Positions 1 to 11,860 of a stretch of 64,000 nucleotides of DNA are shown here, one piece after another. The stretch covers positions 27,406,635-27,470,634 of the forward strand of contig JAJKFL010000005.1 in assembly GCA_021186555.1 (NCBI GenBank), read 5' to 3'. The stretch is from Reticulitermes speratus (Eukaryota; Arthropoda; Insecta; Blattodea; Rhinotermitidae). Under the pieces are notes generated by a model. The model did not search any database and had not been told where the DNA came from. It was given only the letters and a program-made list of their open reading frames with translations. Position 1 is the first letter of the stretch; each line of letters starts with the position of its first letter. The position numbers and the translations under genes were made by a program.

Positions 1-3000
1 TATTTTTGTGTCACTTCATTTCTTGATATATAAGAAGGTACACTTCTCAATTTCTGAAGTTTATTTTTCACGGGTCTTTAATATCAAAAACTAGAAATAG
101 ACACTGCTTCATATGTAAATACCTAGATAATGTCTGATTATGAAGAGAGAACATAGTCTTCCTCCATTAGAAGGACCAATTGTTTTGTGAAAAGAGTTGG
201 CATTTATCGTGAGAATTATATGACAAATATAAATGCACTGTGTCAGACAATGCTGAGTTTCTTAAAGTTAGAGCAGGTGGCACGTATATCTACCACACTT
301 GACTTGAAATATTTAAGTATTGTGCGTGGACCTATACTTTCGCTACCCCATACGCCTTCGTGGCGTGGTTATTGCTTAAGTACAGACTGGTATCTTTCAC
401 ATTAATGGTAGTGAAAGGTAAAGTATTCCCACCCGACTCCAATACTGGCCTTGACCTCTTTGTGGATCCGGTCACTTTACACCCTAGTAGCGATTTCCCG
501 GTACTGGAGTGGGTTTTAGGACTATTATGGACGCAGTTAAGAAGGGAAAAATCCAGCCCCCCTCTCCGTTCCACGGGCAGTTGGACTTCGACTCACGTTC
601 TTCCAGCCTGCAGTGCTGTCAGTTTGAAATTATCCGATTACGATTTTACCATGAAACTTTTCGCATTGTAACACGCGTCAGTCACCACAGCGTTTGAATT
701 AATGGCAATATACACTTATGATCAGAAAAAACGCCGCCACTACACTCCTAAAATATAGCTTCATGGCGCACACAGGGGAAAATTTAACGCCAGTCGTAAC
801 TTTTGGCACCTTATAAGGACAGCACCATATGCGGGGCCATACTTTACGTGATTGACTGCGGTTTTACACAATAAATAAAATAAATAAACGCAGATAAAAT
901 TGAATTAAGCATTTTGAATATAATGACTGATAAAAGAATGTCGAAACAAATTCTATTACACGGTCTTAGAAAACACGGAATGATTATGTGAAGCCGGAAG
1001 AGGCTTGATTAATGAAATAAAGTAAAGGAAGTGAAAGCAACCATATCCATGGCAATGATCGGAAAATTGTAGTTTAAATTAAATAGGTAATTGAGTTCTT
1101 ATAGACTTATTACTAGCAAATCTGTAACTGTTGATTGAAGTGTTGCAATATAATACATAATTCATGTCTTTGTGTTGTATCGAATGAGAGAAGACATCTG
1201 AAATTTGAAATGATTTCCCATAATCCGTTTTCCAAGGAGATTGAATGCTGTGGAGCGGACGATATTTTGGCCTCATAGAGACAGTTGCTGCCGATTGAGG
1301 TTTCGAGTGAAAAGAACACCCATATCTCTAGGTACCGGAGTAGCAGGATATGAATCCACTTCTCTGGAGCGGAGGAAACCACGAAGCAGCAAGCATATGC
1401 AAAGCAGGCCACGTCGAACCCTGTGAACAAGAAAATGATTTCCTGACCTTTGGGTCATTCAAAGACATTTCTCAAATGCATACTTTTAACCAAAGAAATC
1501 TGTTGTGTGTAATCAGCAAGAAATTTAATAAAACACTGTATTTCCTTCCACACAACATTTAATAATATAATATAACAAATACCTGGACTTTTGGCGGTAA
1601 GTCTTATGAATATATCTTTATAAACGGTCTCAAGTAAAGTAAGAACTAATAGGTTCACCAACTGATAAAATCCTAAGGGAAAGTGTATAGAGAGTTCAGT
1701 AGTTACATGCAACTAGACAATTATGTTAGAATCTAAGATGGTTTCCTGTTATGAAATCTTGGAGAATAAAAACATTTTTTATGCGTTGAAATAAAGAATT
1801 TTGAAATAAAGTTCATTTTCAAATCAGTTATTACCAACGTTGGATGTGAAGAATACTATGAAAGATAAATTTGGAATATGTGAAAGAATCTGGTCGTCGG
1901 GTATTTTCAAAGCGCTACTTGCGTAACGTTATTGAAGGGAAACCAGGGAACACTTCAAACAGAATAGCATTTTGCCGGACCAAAGGTCGAGTTCAGAAAG
2001 TAGAAGTATGAGGCAGGGGTGCCAAGTATTCAGTCATGAATTTTGTTGAGAGGAAAACAAAATGATTACTTCTGTGTGAGTAAGACCAGATGATGTTCAA
2101 TTCCATCTAATTTCGTCTTGATACGAAGTGGATAAATTGAATTTACGGTCACATTTTTCCTACTGCACATTTTACCTACAAAACTCCTCACAGAGTTCGG
2201 ATAAGAAATGTCAATTGATCTACAATCAAAATTGTGAGCGGAAGTGTATTTTCGCCCACGTCAGTTTTCACTTTATAAGTAGCATCTTAGTGTATCACAT
2301 AAAACAGAACACCTCATGCTCCAAGCAACAAGTGCCATCGCAGTATAACCACTCTCTTACAGCTTAATCCATTTCCGATATTCTTAGTTCATTTACGACT
2401 AACTAAGGCCCATTTAAAATTCCACAAGAAGAAATTAACAAAAAGGCATTTTGATATATAATACTTTGAGATAACTTAATATTCATTCTTACTACTTATT
2501 TGTGTATTCATCTTATTAAATTCTATTTTGTAAATTTATTTGGAACAGTTATTGTTTCTAGAGGAGCGAATATCATAAATAGCCACCAGATACTTTGCAT
2601 TTACTTTGTCCCTTGCTTAAAAGAAAGAATGTGATTGTAGACTGTATTTGAAAAGACGGCTCATTAAAGAAGTAATTATACATAAGAGACAGGAAAGAAA
2701 AGGAGGAATAAAAAATCAGGAGCTTTATAATTTGTATGAATTCAACAAATATTATTAGGGTGATAAGATCAAGGAGGATAAAGTGAGAATGACATGACGC
2801 ATACTTGGAAAGATGAGAAATACAAACAATAATTCAGTCGGAATTTCTGAAGACAGACCCACCTGTAAGTGGTATCATTTCATTAAAAGAGAGTTTAAGG
2901 AAATAGAACGTGAAAGTGTGTGTCTAATTTATTTGGCTCACCGTCAGGTCCAGTGGCGACCCTATCTAAGATATTAATGAACCTTCGGATCCTACAAAAT

Positions 3001-3281
3001 ACGAGAAAATTCTTGACTATGCGACTGACTGTCAGCTTAATAAGAACGACTCTGCTCTGTACTAAAGACAGTTCAGGTTTTCGTCCATCCTAGGGATTCC
3101 TGCTGAATAGGCTGTGGTGCATAATTTCAACACCTAAATGCTTTTTACATTTCCTTTATTTCAGGTTTTTTATAAGTCCATATTTTAGTATATCCCTACA
3201 AAATATTATTTGAAGATAAAAGTGGTAATGGATTATTCTTTTTTTTCATGAATACGTAAATTTTTTGATACAACAACGACA
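1..3281. other. No gene recognised
   Basis: AT-rich sequence. Open frames are short and show neither domain motifs nor flanking splice signals. If the minus-strand SLC17-like gene extends leftward, this would be part of one of its introns or hold an exon too short or diverged for me to see. I looked on the minus strand for the exon following the RFIQGLF helix and did not find it. Confidence 0.5.
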
Positions 3282-3455
3282 ATTTCCGTAGTGGGGTTCT
3301 TTCCCCGGGATAAAGAGGCCGAGGCGTGAAGTTAACCACTAATCTCTATTTAGTGTCGAGGTTAAGAATGAGTAGAGCTATCCGTCTAATCCTCCTATGT
3401 GCCTTCATGACTTGCACAGGGAGAAATTTACCTTTACCTTTACCTTTCATGAATA
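3282..3455 (+). repeat. SINE family 1, 5'-truncated copy
   Basis: The 3' body matches the better copies at 14652-14940 and 48801-49080: a CCCCGGG(A)TAAAG segment, the 'gagtagagctat' segment, 'gccttcatg', and a terminal (TTTACC)n run near 3426-3450. The tRNA-like head is missing. Confidence 0.6.
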
Positions 3456-4052
3456 GGTTGGGCCGTACTTGGCCTGTTTGTTATGCACCGACTAGCTTCG
3501 CCATGTCTGTCGGACTATCCGACTTTTCACATGTGAAACCTTGACAACTGCTGAAAAGATTTTCATGAAATTTAGTATTGAGAAATTTCACTTGTGTGTT
3601 CATAAAAATTTAATACTGTGATGTTCTTCTAACATCTGTCGATGAATTCCAGTTTTTGATAAAACTGGACGAAAATAAGGGATATGAAAATTTACGTCAA
3701 AATAACATGTATTTCTATGTAAATTTCGAGACTAACACGCGTGTAACTCTCTAAATATTTGTCGGAGCGAAAAATGTTTAAGAAAAATGTTCTTACAAGA
3801 AATGAAATAAATGTTTCATTCTCAATACATTTTGCCTTAAGTCTTATGGTGTTCGATTAAACAATGATGGATCGGCCAAGAACCTGCATGTACATTTCCT
3901 GCTTAATATCTCTTTTTCTTTTTGATTCCTGAACTTGGCAAATTCTAGGTTTATCCTATTCTTCTGTTTTTGAACACAGCCACAGAAAGTATCTCTTCTA
4001 GAATAGCTGTCGTAATGAGCACTTTTGTACTTCGTAAGGAAACTGTACTTAC

Positions 4053-7000
4053 AGTGAAGAGACCTTGGATGAAACGAATTGCGATGTGATATGTCGAGAA
4101 CCAGGCACCGAATGGGACCAAGACAGCTAATGCCCCTGCACCAAGAATGCCAGTTCCGAAAATGCGTACAGGCCCCAACTTTGCTGCCAGACGACTGCTG
4201 GGAAGAGGAGCTAACAAAGTTCCCCATAAAAACATCACGCGGAGGCAAAAATCCACATCTTCTTCTTCAGAAAAAGGAACCTGAAAGACAGATAAATGCC
4301 ATTAATCTTCCTGGTATGATTCAGCGCGTATAAGGAACACACGCAATACATTCTTTCTAGTGAATGTGAAATCAAATTCAGAACGAATCATGCCATTAGT
4401 GCATTAACGCCTTTCAGATCATTTTATGTCTGGGATCTATTTGGATTTGAAAAATACGGTTAGAACTATACATCGAAACTAAATTCCACAAATTTTTTAC
4501 CGGACAGGCAACATTTCATTCGGTATGCCTATCTAAAAGCAGACAAATTTAAGATACATTTTTGTAGCTTCCTTGGACTTCTTTTTTTGCGGTGAAGGGC
4601 CCCGCAGCAGCTGCTACGGAAGCACCGCAGTCTTGAGGCTTATTGTGCAACCCTGTGATGAAGATGATTAGTTTTTTCGTTTTTCAGTGTAATGGAGCAC
4701 GGTGGAATGAAATTGACAGGGAAAAACCGAAGTACTCGGGGAAAAACCTGTCCTAGTGCCACTTCGTCAACCACAAATCCCAGATGGACTGACCCGGGAT
4801 CAATCCAGGGCCTCCGCGGTGAGAGGTCGGCGACTAACAGCCTGAGCCATGTCACGGCCTTTCCTTGGACTGAATAGCAGTAAGATAATGGTAAAAGTGA
4901 ACTTATCTCCGTGGCCAATCAAGCACCACGCCATGAAGATCTAATGGGTTAGTGGAAGTCTATATACATGCATTCCTAATCTCGGCACTAGATGAACTTT
5001 TGTGGTCATAAGGCCGGTCTGGTCGCAGGCAGCATCAGTGCTCTTGCTGAACATCGAAACCGTCTTGTCCAGCCCGTAGCCTAGTCACTATACGTACTGA
5101 CTTCTTTATCCGTGATTATTAAGAATAATACTTCTGACGTTTCTTGACTTTTCAGTAAATGAGGACGAATGCTATAGTGCTGGATTATTATGGTATCATT
5201 ATCCACAGGTTTTGAAATAGTTAAATTTGATTGTAGCAGTAGTATGTTGTATAAATTTCGGAGAAGGGGCAAATTTTTAAAAAAATATTTTAATAAAGAT
5301 TGTAATTGTTTAAATATCTTCACAACTAGACATGTTGTTAATATAAACGTTAGTAACTCCAAGACTGAACCTTTAATTCACCATTGTTATTATACTGTAT
5401 TTACCGACTGCTTTAATATTACAAATTCTGCATTTTACCCACATTGTTTCCCCGAACGCAATTAATCGGTCTGCGTTTGTAATGAAAGGGTAGTGCCTTA
5501 TCTACGAAATAGGGGTTGAATTTTGAAGTAATGTTTAGATATGCTTCAGGCTTTAAGGTTTTACAGCTTATGTGTCTCACAAACAAGGGAGAAGGTAATT
5601 TGTGTCACGAATAATACGAAGAATAGTTACAATGCCGATCCCAGTGGCCGCGCGGTCTAAGGCGTGGGTCTGCGGCCGCTCGCTAACTAGGATTGTGGGT
5701 TCGAATCCCACCGAGGGCATGGATATCTGTCTCTTGTGAGTGTTGTGTGTTGTCAGGTTGAGGTTTCTGCGACGAGCTGGTCCCTCGTCCAGAGGAGTCC
5801 TACCGACTGTGGTGTGTCTAAAAAGTGTGATCGTGAAGCCTCGAAAAATGAGGCGGCCTAGGCCCCCAAGGGGCTGTCGAGCCATTGGTGGGAAAAAAAG
5901 TTACAATAAACAAATTTGTCATTATAGATAATTGTAATTGGATTGCATTCCAAAAACTGCAAAGAATGATTATGTAATCATACAAATTAGAATTAATTAG
6001 TTTCAATTATCTTCGACGTGATCTTAGACAAAATATTAATTAAAAGAACAAAGACTGTACGGTTACATGCCAAGCAGGCACACAGGGGAGGTAGAGGTAT
6101 AGCTCTACCCATACTCGACCGCGCCGCTAGAAGGGGGTGGGTGGTCAGCACCACCCCCCGGCCGCTTTACCCCGGGAAAAGAGACCCAGTACCCCTTGTA
6201 CAGGAGGCTGGGTGGACCTCGGAAGCGGTCTGAATGGGTGCAGAAAATCTTGCCATCACCGGGGGTTAAAACTCGGCTCATCCAGCCCGTAGCGAGTCGC
6301 TACACCGACTACGCTATCCAGACCCACCAAAATATTTATTATCCGTACAAAATAAAAATGGGGGATATATGAAGACAGAAACAAAGCAACATTTTCTCTT
6401 GTTACGAAACGTCCAACGATCTTTCTTCTACCTAAACAAGAATTTCGATATCAGCAATATAAATGAACTCATAAGCAAAGAAGCACTAAACTCTACTGAG
6501 GGAACTTCGACGAAATCATATTTTACCTTGATATGACTCATTCATTCATTCTTCGTTTCAACCACAGCAAAACTGCGTAAAACGAATAAGACGGGAAGGT
6601 AGTAATGAATAAGGAGTAGATAACAGTATGTAATAAGAATGATTTATTTGAAGACAATCTAGTGCCCGCCATGTTCACTGAGATCCTGAGATTCGATGTG
6701 AGTACCTCCATAACTCAAGCCTGGCTCACTTCTACATCAGACTGCTGGGTTAGACCTACCTTAAGGGCTGGCTCTGCCACAATATGGCGGCCGTGTCCAG
6801 TGTGTGTAGTTCCGTTCTCTGCAAATGAATCATCTTTCTCGTCTTCGAAGTCTGTGATGTCGTCTGCTGACCCTGCACCTTCAGGATCTGTGCCCATATC
6901 CGTGTCGTTCGTGTCGTTGAATGACGTGCAGTACTGAGTGACGTAACTGGTGTTACTTACGTATTCGGCGAAATCCAGTGACGACAAAGGGTCGCTGAGA

Positions 7001-7097
7001 GACAGCAGTGCTACGGTAGCGCTACGTTCTACGAACCCCGACAGCACTAGACCGAGCACCACCATCCCCACCAGCACACGACGGACGCCAATGCGCC
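4053..7097 (-). CDS. SLC17-like MFS transporter, N-terminal part (two exons, partial gene)
   Basis: Probable organic-anion/phosphate-type transporter of the SLC17 branch of the major facilitator superfamily, acting in a membrane. Exon 6760-7097 is preceded by a pyrimidine/AG acceptor (ctttag) and followed by donor GTAGGT. It encodes a first transmembrane helix (GMVVLGLVLSGFVERSATVA) and an acidic loop with four N-glycosylation sequons (NTS, NDT, NDT, NGT), the usual layout between helices 1 and 2 in this family. Exon 4053-4280 (acceptor tctttcag, donor GTAAGT, exactly 76 codons) joins in phase 0 and carries a helix-2 segment, LAAKLG, then helices ending in RFIQGLF, a conserved SLC17/MFS motif. 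Odd points: the family PGG before LA is PSS here, and the residue after the helix-1 Arg is not the usual V-N-L pattern. Helices 4-12 were not found, so the gene continues off-window or is a remnant. The SLC17 assignment rests on motif memory, not a search. Confidence 0.6.
4630..4875 (-). repeat. tRNA-derived SINE, family 2
   Basis: On the minus strand a tRNA-like head reads TGGCTCAGGCTGTTAGTCG (box A-like), followed by a box B-like GGATTGATCC (complement of 4797-4806). The body beyond it differs from the other SINEs. It lies upstream of the 4053-4280 exon, inside the intron of the SLC17-like gene. Confidence 0.5.
5641..5900 (+). repeat. tRNA-derived SINE, family 3 (Leu/Ser-like head)
   Basis: The head resembles a class II tRNA: TGGCCGCGCGGTCTAAGGCG (box A near 5645-5655) and GGTTCGAATCC (box B, 5698-5708). 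It is followed by about 170 bp of non-tRNA body ending in an A-rich stretch near 5893-5900. The 5' and 3' acceptor-stem sides do not pair well, so this is a SINE rather than a working tRNA gene. It sits in an intron of the SLC17-like gene. Confidence 0.65.
6070..6335 (-). repeat. SINE family 1, near full-length copy
   Basis: Reverse-oriented copy of the family at 14652-14940. It carries the complementary CCCCGGG/AAAGAGACCC(A/G)GTACCC segment, the 'gtagaggtatagctctac' segment and a tRNA-like head ending near 6335. It is moderately mutated in the head. Confidence 0.65.
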
Positions 7098-7317
7098 CTA
7101 AAGTGCATAAAATGGGTGTACAGTGTGAATGTCACATTAGTCAATTCTAGGGTTTTGCCCACATACATACAGCAGTGTCGGCAAAACGGTAGATACTTTC
7201 CTGAAAAATATCGCGGTTAGTAATCCAAGCTCTTACGAAATATTCGGGTTTACGGGATCCGCGGCTGTTTTTAATGGTTATCAAAACTTAATTTCCTTGT
7301 GCCTTCACTAAACACAG

Positions 7318-7870
7318 CAAGATAGGCAATGTGCCTATAACGTAACATTGAGGCACGTTCGCGTTACCATTGTTGCCGTGGAAAAAGCAATAAGCATTAC
7401 CCAATCTGAGTGTGCGTCTGTAGTCTTAGTTATCCAGCATGCAACGCGCATGCGCCGTGTTGTATTGTCTTCTGTGGCCTCTCCGGCTGTATTATATTTT
7501 TTCACATTTTCTCATAAACGGCACGATTTTCGGAAAAACGTTATTGTAAATAAAATGCGTGTTTTGAGTTTCTCTACAACTTTTGTCAGAAACATTTTTC
7601 ATTCTAAGAAAAATTCAGCGAGATATTATCATAAATATAAATAGGTCTCCATGTAAAGTTCCAATTATTCTTGTCAGGTTTTAATGAAACTTGAATTTTG
7701 TCGATATAGTTTCGAGAAATACTCAAATATAAAATTTCATGAAAATGCCTCTTGTTGCAGCCGATTTGTTCCATGTGGACGGAGAGGCGGACGGACGAAA
7801 TGACAGACAGATAAGACGAAGCTAATAATCGCTTTTCGCAATTTTGCGAAAGCGCCTAAAAATATACATG
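7318..7870 (+). repeat. Unclassified dispersed repeat, copy 1
   Basis: Shares two long segments with 25979-26840: the 5' part beginning 'aagataggcaat' and a 3' part with 'ctcataaacggcacgatttt', then 'catgaaaat' and a 'tgttccatgtggac' motif. A third copy, inverted and shorter, is at 9630-9840. There is no coding potential and I saw no terminal repeats, so its class is unknown. Confidence 0.5.
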
Positions 7871-8622
7871 GCTTAATAATATGAGAGATTCGAGGTTCCC
7901 ACAGGTTTGTGGACGATATTGCAGTCTTACGGCATACGAAACCGCGTATGCTTGTATAGTATAGGAACAAAACCTATTGGAGGATATTGCGCCTCCATCT
8001 TCAGCGCAGTCAGATCACTTCACGGACCAGCCTCAAGATAAATGCAAAAAGGAACCTTTGTACCTATATACCATTCTACATGATCTCATATCCCAGAAGC
8101 CTGTAACCTACCTAAAACACATTTAAAAATAATATATATGAAATTACGAATATAATACAAGAAAAGTTCATGCAAAGAACCGATGCAATGGTAATGATAT
8201 CGTTATTGACGTCATTACACCCTACGCCCAGAAAATATGAATCTCTTGGTACGGAAAACACTGGTCCTTCTTCGTGTTTAGGCAAATTAAAATCCGCGGA
8301 TGTATACATCCAAGTACGGCTGATTACGAGCGATTGCCGGGCGTAAGTTTCTGTGAGATTTTATTAAGAGAAGTTTATAATTCAAGACGTTGAACTAAGT
8401 TACTATTAGTCCGCATTGGTCCACTGTAACACACAAGGTGTCTTAAACTCAAATTAGCCATCTATAAGTTTCTGAAAAAATGATTTGTTATAAAATATTA
8501 CTACATGTATGAGGCTAATCTGTAGGTATCATAAAATTATTGGCATATTTGATACGTTTTCTTATTGAGTGAACTTGTCGAAGTACCACCACAAATAAGA
8601 TATAAGCCTACTTCTAAGCAGG

Positions 8623-8623
<1 letters not shown>

Positions 8624-8653
<30 letters not shown>

Positions 8654-8657
8654 TTTG
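8624..8657. repeat. (TTTA)n microsatellite
   Basis: Uninterrupted TTTA/ATTT repeats, about eight copies. Confidence 0.9.
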
Positions 8658-9629
8658 AAATTAAAGCGCACACGGCAGTGCGTAATGCGATTATGGTTTT
8701 CTGTACAATGGCTTAGGACCGTGATGTTAGAGGCAGACGTTTTTGCCGAAACATTCGTAACTATCTACCAAACTACACAACATAATATTTCAGAACACTT
8801 TAGTGATACTTTATTTGTAGTTTATTTAACGATGTTCTCAATATCTCAGACTAAATAGACTATACAGCATTGAATGATAGGCTGATATCATTAGTGAAAA
8901 ATGAATTGGAAAGTACGTAGAAGGAAGCTTACGTGATTTTGTTTAAGTTATTGCCTCGACAGTTTCTTGTAGGGACTGAGCAAAACGAAGAATCTAAGAT
9001 CCCCGGGCCAATAGTTTAATCCGGAACACCCCCCCCCCCCCCCCCAAGTAGCATGCAGGGGTTATCGCCACCAGACTTCCGCTTTCGGTCTGTATGCGGT
9101 TTACTGTCTCTACTGCTGATTAGCTCTGATTACAATAAATATATCTTTCATTTTCCTAAATTAGAGATTAAATTCAGTTGTACTTAGCAGTTTAAATTAC
9201 ACCGTGTTTCATTGCGTCGAATGTCTGTCTTGTCAATCTATTTTTTAGTACAACTATCATAAATCCATTAGGTAATACTATGCTTCAGATATTCTGCATG
9301 CGATCATTTCAGTTATTCCACTGGGCAACTTTCTGCTTTTTACTGAGAATGCTAGTTTTCAAATTTCTATCCGAAGACCGTTTATTCGAGGTAATATTTT
9401 TTATTTGTTTCCCTAATATCTAGAGACAAATGCTGGAATTGTACCTTACGTAGGTCATCACAGCTACGTGAGACATTCTTTGGAATTCGCTAAATATTCT
9501 ATCTTTTGGTGTTACATAAGCCCAATTTTAGTAATTGAAATATTCTTTAGATAAATAAAGAATAAATAAATTCAGTTCATCAATTTATTATTTAGACCTA
9601 TATAAAAGATTTTTAATTTAATAAATGCT

Positions 9630-9840
9630 TTTCGAAAAATTTCGAAAAGCAACTCTTAGCTTCGTCATGTCTGCCTCTCCGTCTGCCCATCCGCATGGAA
9701 CAACTCGGCGGCTCCCACTGGTGGACTTTTATGAAATTTGATATTTGAGCATTTTTCGAAAATGTTTTACGAAAATTTAAGTTTCATTAAAATCTGACAA
9801 GAATTACGAGTACTTTACATGAAGACCTATGTACATTTAT
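9630..9840 (-). repeat. Unclassified dispersed repeat, copy 3 (partial)
   Basis: Reverse-complement match to the 3' half of the repeats at 7318 and 25979, including the 'tccatgcggatgg' region and the 'tcatgtaaagta' segment. It is truncated on the 5' side. Confidence 0.5.
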
Positions 9841-9893
9841 GATAATGTGCTTAATATTGTACATATTCCCTGCAGTTTCTTTTTATATGCATT

Positions 9894-9945
9894 TTATATT
9901 ATTACCAACCACTGCACAATTGTGCAGTGGTTAGTAATAATATAA
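9894..9945. repeat. 52-bp zero-spacer palindrome
   Basis: Two 26-base arms (9894-9919 and 9920-9945) are reverse complements with one mismatch and no loop. The central 26 bp (AACCACTGCACAA plus its complement) are perfect. It lies in AT-rich noncoding DNA, possibly intron 1 of the SLC17-like gene. Confidence 0.85.
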
Positions 9946-10309
9946 CACTTATGATAATAACTCGCTCAATTAATTCTTAGAATGACAAAATTTGTAAAGA
10001 AAATTTAAACAATGGTTACGCGAACGAGCCTCAATGTTACGTTTGTACGTACTTTGCCTGTCTTGTTTTGTAACATAAAGACTTATTTCCTGATCGCTTT
10101 TCCTGTATGCTGTCATACGTCTTAGGCACTGGATTTCACATCATGCGAAATTAGTTTTAACTTTGCCTCTCGTTGTCAAAGTTCTCTCAAACAGTACATT
10201 CGTGAAAAAGGATTACTACTGAAGTTTATTTAGAGAAATACCATTGGTATCTATAGTAATTTATATATAACTTACACTTAATAAATTATTATGCTTCATA
10301 TGAAAAAGG

Positions 10310-10475
10310 CAGGGAAAAAGGTAAATTTCACCCTAGAATAGACCATGAAAACCCAGACGGGGAGTAGAGGCATAGCTCTACTCTTTCTCTAACCTCGGTG
10401 CTAGATGGGAGTGGGTGGTCAACGCCACGTTCCTGCCAATTTACTTCCAGGAAAGAGACCCGGTACCCATTTTAA
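10310..10475 (-). repeat. SINE family 1, truncated copy
   Basis: Contains the 'gtaaatttcaccctagaa' tail, the 'gtagaggcatagctctac' segment and 'aaagagacccggtaccca', all complementary to the family body. The tRNA-like head is absent. Confidence 0.65.
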
Positions 10476-11198
10476 TATTGTATCTGCAGACATTACATAA
10501 ACACTTCTGTAACTAGGAATTTATATTTGCGAGTATCTGAAAAAACTAAGCCGTGGCCTATTTCACAACAGGCGTATTTTCAAAGCATTTGTCTGGAAAG
10601 ACAGAATGAGTGCACAGGAAACCTGTTACACTAACACAAAGCATGACTGCGATCCGAAATGGACACCTCTAAAACATAGCTTAAACCACTGAGGTCTGAA
10701 ATGAATCCAAATAATATTTAAAGATTAACATGATACCGTGAGGAAAACACTGCATATGCATTACAAAGGAAACAGTGCCTAATTTGAGAATCATAGTCAT
10801 ATAAGCGAAGGTGTGTTTGTAAAATCAAGAGGTTTTCATGCAGGTGAACTATATACTGTAACCACTGTGCTTTGGGGAATTAAGCTATTGAAGATTAAAA
10901 TCTTCTGGGATGTTACATTATGTCTTTAGATAAATAGTAGGCTATTTACTCAAAGATACAACGTCCGACACGACTTGAATATTCAGCAACACCATCGTAT
11001 GAACCACAAATCTCACCGTTAAAGTGTCACCCCTACATCAATCTGCTTGGTCCCAGTTAATGCAAATCACAAAAATTTCAAGTAGGGCCTAACAAACAAA
11101 TTGAATACTGGAATTATCCAGAATTAAAGTGGTTGATTTTTTTGGAAAAGTAAATGATTTTCGTAGCATGGAAAATGAATTCAGCGTGTCCAACTTAC

Positions 11199-11265
11199 CG
11201 CTTGCTTTGATTGCCGCTCTTTGTATCTGAACACTGCCTCTCTTCAACTTCCCAAAAGCCGCCAT
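11199..11265 (-). CDS. Candidate first coding exon, possibly of the SLC17-like gene
   Basis: A short open segment starts at an ATG (11265 down to 11263) and encodes 22 residues beginning MAAFGKLKRG, basic and hydrophilic. It ends one base into a codon at a good donor (g|GTAAGT). That phase is the one needed by the acceptor of the exon at 6760-7097, and a short basic cytoplasmic N-terminus before helix 1 suits SLC17 proteins. The implied intron would be about 4.1 kb. No homology is recognised in these 22 residues, so the link rests on phase, strand and order only; it could be the first exon of another gene or a chance ORF. Confidence 0.35.
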
Positions 11266-11860
11266 CTTCTCCAGTTTTATAGTAACCAAAGCAACGAAGT
11301 TGAGTAAGTTGGAGACTCCGTTATGTTTGGTTTCAAGTTTTGTAATATGGAATAAACATTGCTGCTGGTAAATCTCACCAAATGTTCTACGTTGTCGGGC
11401 CGTTAGAACCAACGGGATGTTGAGAAACAGTCTGATGAAGCTGTCCCACGGACTTACTGCAAACTGCAGCCTACGTGAAAGAGCATTAAACAGTTTGGTC
11501 GTTGCTAACAATCTGCACCCTAATGATCCTTAATGTGATAAGTGCTCTGACTATATGTGTGGGTTGGAGGACAGCCAGAGACCTTCATTGTGTTTTGTGA
11601 CACGAACTATCTTACACGTTATAAGTTAACTTATCTTTCCGAAGCAAAAAGTCGAATACAACACCTTGCCATCCTTGAAATCATATTTTTTAAAATAAAA
11701 TGCCGGCGTAGTACTTAAAATTAAATAACGGCCATCCTTTCACTTCCTTTCTAAGTAATTATTCACTTAACATTGTTACCATACTTAAACAAAGGAGGGA
11801 TGGATTGGAGAGGAAGTTTTGATGTGCAGATGAGTACCTGCAGAATTATTACTCGACCAA
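11266..11860. other. No gene recognised
   Basis: Possibly 5' flank of the candidate exon just to the left. I see no repeats, splice-bounded frames or motifs of note. Confidence 0.4.

Noticed and set aside
5641-5715. Functional tRNA-Leu/Ser gene
   Set aside because: Box A is mutated, the acceptor stem does not pair, and the head continues into a SINE body with an A-rich end.
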